A stretch of 64,000 nucleotides of DNA, from positions 124,001 to 188,000 of the forward strand of contig CABIXN010000002.1 of assembly GCA_902362715.1 (NCBI GenBank), read 5' to 3'. A program made the translations under genes and the position numbers. The DNA comes from Lachnospiraceae bacterium (GTDB taxonomy: Bacteria; Bacillota; Clostridia; Lachnospirales; Lachnospiraceae). The notes beneath the pieces are model-generated. The model ran no database searches and had not been told where the DNA came from. It worked only from the letters and a program-made list of their open reading frames with translations. This document shows, one piece after another, positions 61,241 through 64,000 of the stretch. The first letter of the stretch is position 1. Each line of letters opens with the position of its first letter.

Positions 61241-61310
61241 TTTTGAAAGCAGAATGAAGCGGAAATAAGCGGAGTTAAGTATGGTATCGACCTATTGAAA
61301 AGTTAAAAAA

Positions 61311-61348
61311 AGTCCGTAAATACGGGATATTCCAGCATTTGCGGACTT
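61311..61348. repeat. Inverted repeat near the right end of the element
   Basis: AAGTCCGTAAA and TTTGCGGACTT form an 11-bp stem with one mismatch in the space between int and the sirtuin gene. It could be a terminator or part of the host sequence at the junction. No gene is seen between 61208 and 61489. Confidence 0.45.
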
Positions 61349-61489
61349 ATGGATAGATAATGAAAAAAGATTAACGTAAATATTATATAATTATAAAGTA
61401 AATTTAATGAGGAAATGAAAAAAATAAAGGTCATAATAGGATCTGCAGTTGTGTTTATCTTATACGGAAATAAAAATGGGAGGATACAG

Positions 61490-62212
61490 ATGAATGAAAC
61501 AGATATATTAAATAAGATGATTAAGGAGTCAGATAATGTAGTGTTTTTTGGCGGCGCGGGTGTATCTACAGAAAGTGGTATTCCGGATTTCAGGAGTGTG
61601 GACGGTTTATACAGCCAGACATATGCTTATCCTCCGGAGACGATTTTAAGCCATACGTTTTTCGAAAAAAATCCAGAAGAGTTTTACCGTTTTTACAAAA
61701 ATAAAATGCTGTTTTTAGGTGCTGAGCCAAATACAGCTCATGACAAGCTTGCAAAATTAGAAGCGGCGGGAAAAGTAAAGGCGGTTATTACCCAAAATAT
61801 AGACGGGCTTCATCAGGCGGCAGGCAGCAGATGTGTACTAGAGCTCCATGGAAGTGTGCATCGGAATTATTGTCAGAAGTGCGGGAAATTTTATACACCT
61901 AAGGATATTCTTGAAGCGGAAGGGATACCAAGGTGTGAGTGCGGAGGAATTATTAAACCGGATGTTGTTCTGTATGAAGAAGGGCTGGATATGGAGACAA
62001 TGGAAGCGGCTGTGAATTTTATACGCAAAGCGGATATTCTGATTATTGGCGGCACCAGCCTGGCAGTGTATCCGGCGGCAGGGCTGATAGATTATTACAG
62101 AGGCAGCAAGCTTGTTTTGATAAATAAAACGGCCACTCCTGCAGACCGGAAGGCCGATCTGCTGATTTCGGGTTCTATTGGTGAAATATTTGAAAAACTG
62201 GAGGTGTCATAA
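61490..62212 (+). CDS. NAD-dependent protein deacylase (sirtuin, Sir2 family)
   Basis: The 240-residue product has sirtuin motifs: FFGGAGVSTESGIPDFRS, TQNIDGLHQAAGS, LHGSVHRNYC and Zn cysteines CQKCGKF and CECGG. It removes acyl groups from lysine using NAD. GGGAGG precedes the ATG. It is the first host gene past the mobile element and is probably co-transcribed with the DUF951 gene (stop abuts GTG). Confidence 0.95.
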   Translation: MNETDILNKMIKESDNVVFFGGAGVSTESGIPDFRSVDGLYSQTYAYPPETILSHTFFEKNPEEFYRFYKNKMLFLGAEPNTAHDKLAKLEAAGKVKAVITQNIDGLHQAAGSRCVLELHGSVHRNYCQKCGKFYTPKDILEAEGIPRCECGGIIKPDVVLYEEGLDMETMEAAVNFIRKADILIIGGTSLAVYPAAGLIDYYRGSKLVLINKTATPADRKADLLISGSIGEIFEKLEVS

Positions 62213-62395
62213 GTGACATACGAAATAGGTGATATTGTAAAACTGAAAAAAAAGCATCCCTGTGGAAGTTTTGAGTGGGAGATTTTGAGAGTGGGGGCTG
62301 ATTTCAGGCTTAAATGTCTGGGGTGCGGACATCAGATTATGATCGACCGGAAAACAGTGGAAAAAAACACAAAGGACTTAAGAAAAAAAGCTTGA
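62213..62395 (+). CDS. DUF951 family protein
   Basis: The 60-residue protein has the conserved pattern GDIVKLKKKHPCGSFEWEILRVGADFRLKC-LGCGHQIMIDR. Its cysteines (CG...C.GC) may hold zinc. The family commonly lies before rpsF in Bacillota. It starts with GTG after GGAGGTG, abutting the sirtuin gene. Function unknown. Confidence 0.92.
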   Translation: MTYEIGDIVKLKKKHPCGSFEWEILRVGADFRLKCLGCGHQIMIDRKTVEKNTKDLRKKA

Positions 62396-62420
62396 AACCA
62401 AAAAAAATATATGATATCAT
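62392..62420 (+). promoter_or_regulatory. Promoter of the rpsF-ssb-rpsR operon
   Basis: TTGAAA (62392-62397) overlaps the stop of the DUF951 gene; a 17-base spacer precedes TATCAT (62415-62420). The 70-base leader may hold the S6-S18 autoregulatory site but no convincing structure is claimed. Confidence 0.7.
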
Positions 62421-62498
62421 TAGAAATCGTGATATATTATAAATTTCCTTGCTCCTTACATTGTTAGGGGGCCAGAGACCAAAAGGAGGTACATTCGC

Positions 62499-62789
62499 AT
62501 GAACAAATATGAATTAGCACTGATTGTTAATGCAAAGATCGAAGATGATGCGAGAGCCGCTGTAGTAGAGAAAGCAAAAGATTACATTGCGCGTTTCGGC
62601 GGTACAGTAACAGAAGTAGAAGACTGGGGTAAGAAAAGATTAGCTTACGAAATTCAGAAAATGAACGAAGGCTTCTATTATTTCATCAAATTCGATGCTG
62701 AAGCAGGTGTTCCCGGTGAATTGGAACAGAGTGTTCGTATTATGGACAACGTGCTCAGATTCTTATGCGTTAGACAGGACGAGGCATAG
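62499..62789 (+). CDS. rpsF: 30S ribosomal protein S6
   Basis: The 96-residue ribosomal protein has the typical ferredoxin-like fold (MNKYELALIVNAKIEDDARA, then AYEIQKMNEGFYYFIKFDAEA). AAAGGAGG precedes the ATG. First gene of the operon S6-SSB-S18, as in Bacillus and many Bacillota. It pairs with S18 on the small subunit platform. Confidence 0.97.
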   Translation: MNKYELALIVNAKIEDDARAAVVEKAKDYIARFGGTVTEVEDWGKKRLAYEIQKMNEGFYYFIKFDAEAGVPGELEQSVRIMDNVLRFLCVRQDEA

Positions 62790-62810
62790 AATAGAAAAGA
62801 GGTTTATCCT

Positions 62811-63248
62811 ATGAATAAAGTAATTTTGATGGGACGATTGACCAGAGATCCTGAGGTTCGTTATTCTCAGGGCGAACAGTCAACAGCAGTGGCCAGATAT
62901 ACAATCGCCGTAGACAGAAGATTCAAACGGGATTCCGATACCCAGACAGCTGACTTTATCGGGTGTGTGGCATTTGGACGTCAGGGCGAATTTGCTGAGA
63001 AATATTTCCGCAAAGGAACTAAAATTGCCATCACAGGCAGAATCCAGACAGGAAGTTATACAAATAAAGACGGTCAGAGAGTGTATACCACAGATGTTGT
63101 TGTTGAAGAACAGGAGTTTGCTGAAAGCAAAGCTGCCAGTGCAGAAAATAGTTTTCAGCCGGCTGACAGACCATCGCCAAACAATGCGATTGGGGATGGC
63201 TTCATGAATATTCCGGATGGAATAGATGAAGAATTACCATTTAACTAA
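62811..63248 (+). CDS. ssb: Single-stranded DNA-binding protein
   Basis: The 145-residue protein has an OB-fold domain ([19 protein letters not shown], then IAVDRRFKR and [10 protein letters not shown]), a disordered linker and the acidic tip GIDEELPFN, which binds partner proteins. It sits between rpsF and rpsR in the usual order. RBS GAGG. Confidence 0.97.
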   Translation: MNKVILMGRLTRDPEVRYSQGEQSTAVARYTIAVDRRFKRDSDTQTADFIGCVAFGRQGEFAEKYFRKGTKIAITGRIQTGSYTNKDGQRVYTTDVVVEEQEFAESKAASAENSFQPADRPSPNNAIGDGFMNIPDGIDEELPFN

Positions 63249-63264
63249 ACAGGAGGTAACAATC

Positions 63265-63525
63265 ATGGCTTACAATAAAGACGGAAAAAGCGATTCTCCA
63301 ATGAAGAGAAGAGGCGGCCGCAGAAGAAAAAAAGTTTGTGTATTCTGTGGAAAAGATAATGTAATTGATTACAAAGACGTAAATAAATTAAAAAGATATA
63401 TCTCTGAGAGAGGAAAAATCCTTCCAAGAAGAATCACAGGAAACTGTGCAAAACATCAGAGAGCTCTTACCGTAGCAATTAAAAGAGCACGCCACGTAGC
63501 ATTAATGCCATACGTACAGGATTAA
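63265..63525 (+). CDS. rpsR: 30S ribosomal protein S18
   Basis: The 86-residue S18 has the CVFCGK pair and the core [27 protein letters not shown], then [11 protein letters not shown]. The cysteine-containing form is present (C+). The ATG at 63265 follows AGGAGG; an upstream in-frame ATG at 63226 lies inside ssb. Confidence 0.97.
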   Translation: MAYNKDGKSDSPMKRRGGRRRKKVCVFCGKDNVIDYKDVNKLKRYISERGKILPRRITGNCAKHQRALTVAIKRARHVALMPYVQD

Positions 63526-63539
63526 TTATTACGCAATGA

Positions 63540-63575
63540 AAAAGCTGTTGCAGGAAACTGCAGCAGCTTTTTTAT
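63540..63575 (+). terminator. Terminator of the rpsF operon
   Basis: AAAGCTGTTGCAG and CTGCAGCAGCTTT pair (one mismatch) around a GAAA loop and run into T7. Confidence 0.93.
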
Positions 63576-63640
63576 AGTATCGAATGGTATAACGTTGAGT
63601 AGAGATAATTTATGAAACTGTGATTGTTTTGTAACTATAA

Positions 63641-64000
63641 TTATTTGTAAAATCCATAATTGGGGTCTGTATTTATTAGCGGTACTGCTGTTTCAAAAGC
63701 CGCAATTTTGCTTTTCCCTTCTGGTGTTGATGAATCAAAATCATCGTGGAGACTGATCAGAGCAGCTTTCTTTTCGTTTACAATTATATGAATCAGATCT
63801 ACAAGATCTCTTAAGCCGCTGGAAAAGCGTGTGAAATTATGTACATAGATAATATCTTCCGGTTGTAGTTTTTCAAGGAGAGCCAGAAGATTTTCTCTGG
63901 TTGCCATAGTGTCAATGATGATTTCAGAAGCGAATGCTTTCAGCTCATCCGTTTTTTCCGGAACACTTTCCTGGATGTCGGTTATGAATGCGTTAAAATA
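63641..64000 (-). CDS. Resolvase-like protein, 5' end outside the window, C-terminal helix-turn-helix absent
   Basis: An open frame runs from the right edge to a stop at 63641, and gives about 119 residues. The middle matches the serine-recombinase catalytic core after the active serine (EDIIYVHNFTRFSSGLRDLVDLIHIIVNEKKA, then LISLHDDFDSSTPEGK), equivalent to the RLGRS-type motif of resolvases. The protein ends shortly after ETAVPLI with no DNA-binding helix-turn-helix, so it is a catalytic-domain-only protein or a fragment. It would need sequence beyond the window to decide. Confidence 0.68.
   Translation of the reverse strand, partial: YFNAFITDIQESVPEKTDELKAFASEIIIDTMATRENLLALLEKLQPEDIIYVHNFTRFSSGLRDLVDLIHIIVNEKKAALISLHDDFDSSTPEGKSKIAAFETAVPLINTDPNYGFYK

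Larger units (their letters stand above)
38930..61300 (+). mobile_element. Tn916-family integrative conjugative element, about 22 kb, without tet(M)
   Basis: Gene content and order follow Tn916 from orf23 to int: two DUF961 genes, coupling ATPase, oriT, relaxase, TcpD, ArdA, TcpE, VirB4-like, VirB6-like, lysozyme/NlpC, TcpC, cargo, sigma-like Orf7, Orf8, Xis and Int. Both ends carry AATTACTAC-type repeats (38956-38964; 61221-61229; variant 61232-61240; inverted 61207-61215), like the integrase arm sites of the family. The exact junctions cannot be fixed by eye; limits are approximate to some 50 bases. It sits between an LTA-synthase-family gene and a sirtuin gene without breaking either. The conjugation set looks complete, so transfer may be functional. 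Confidence 0.92.

Noticed and set aside
38930..61300. tet(M) or another antibiotic-resistance gene in the Tn916-type element
   Set aside because: No ribosomal-protection GTPase or other known resistance protein is encoded; the slot holds redox cargo.
62421..62498. S6-S18 autoregulatory leader RNA before rpsF
   Set aside because: A short leader exists but the characteristic bulged hairpin could not be seen clearly, so no feature is called.

Overview
The window reads as a chromosome segment of a spore-forming, obligately anaerobic, low-GC Bacillota, most likely Lachnospiraceae (Blautia-like). This is inferred from spmA/spmB, ricT, an rpsF-ssb-rpsR operon, a glycyl-radical enzyme with its radical-SAM activase, selenocysteine machinery and the intergenic style. 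No rRNA or species marker is present, so genus is not claimed.

Layout. 1-1430: 3' end of selB, the selenocysteine tRNA (selC) and fdhD, a selenium/formate-dehydrogenase cluster. A MobA-MobB fusion for molybdenum cofactor nucleotide attachment lies at 24.6-25.8 kb. 1483-3532: an FMN-reductase-like flavoprotein divergent from a LysR regulator. 3635-19530: the most distinctive host region. It holds a ribose/AI-2-type ABC importer (binding protein, permease, double ATPase, permease), then a ten-gene operon (SDR, creatinase-like M24 protein, glycyl-radical activase, Zn-alcohol dehydrogenase, glycyl-radical enzyme, RpiB-like isomerase, DhaL, DhaK, LsrF-like aldolase, small VOC-like protein), and a convergent Crp/Fnr-family regulator. 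All three transcription units carry a GACATATGTC palindrome. In the two catabolic promoters it is one of a pair of sites spaced exactly 33 bp, and in all three a site is centred about 41.5 bp upstream of the predicted start. This looks like one regulon for anaerobic use of an unidentified polyol, sugar or sugar-derived compound. The genes suggest import, oxidation/reduction, a radical step, phosphorylation by a dihydroxyacetone-kinase-like pair, isomerisation and aldol or thiolytic cleavage.

19.6-22.9 kb: a cobalamin riboswitch and B12 ABC importer. 23.0-24.3 kb: an MFS transporter interrupted by one in-frame TGA. 24.6-36.2 kb: housekeeping and sporulation genes (mobAB, Orn/Lys/Arg decarboxylase, guanylate-kinase-like, holB, ricT, tRNA methyltransferase, rsmI, a DUF885 lipoprotein, a MarR regulator, spmA/B, cysteine synthase). 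36.4-38.6 kb: an LTA-synthase-family protein.

About 38.93-61.3 kb: a complete Tn916-family integrative conjugative element. It has two DUF961 genes, the coupling ATPase, an oriT region, a MobT-type relaxase, DUF3789 and TcpD-like proteins, two ardA genes, TcpE, the VirB4-like ATPase, a VirB6-like protein, a lysozyme/NlpC-P60 hydrolase, TcpC, an Orf7-type sigma factor, Orf8, Xis and Int. It lacks tet(M). The usual cargo slot instead holds a MarR regulator under a perfect palindromic operator, a membrane-anchored FMN-binding protein, a flavodoxin, a Spo0A-C-terminal-like small protein and an alkyltransferase-like protein. The left end carries a large thioester-domain cell-wall adhesin.

61.4-64.0 kb: host genes resume with a sirtuin, a DUF951 protein, rpsF-ssb-rpsR and a resolvase-like gene truncated by the window edge.
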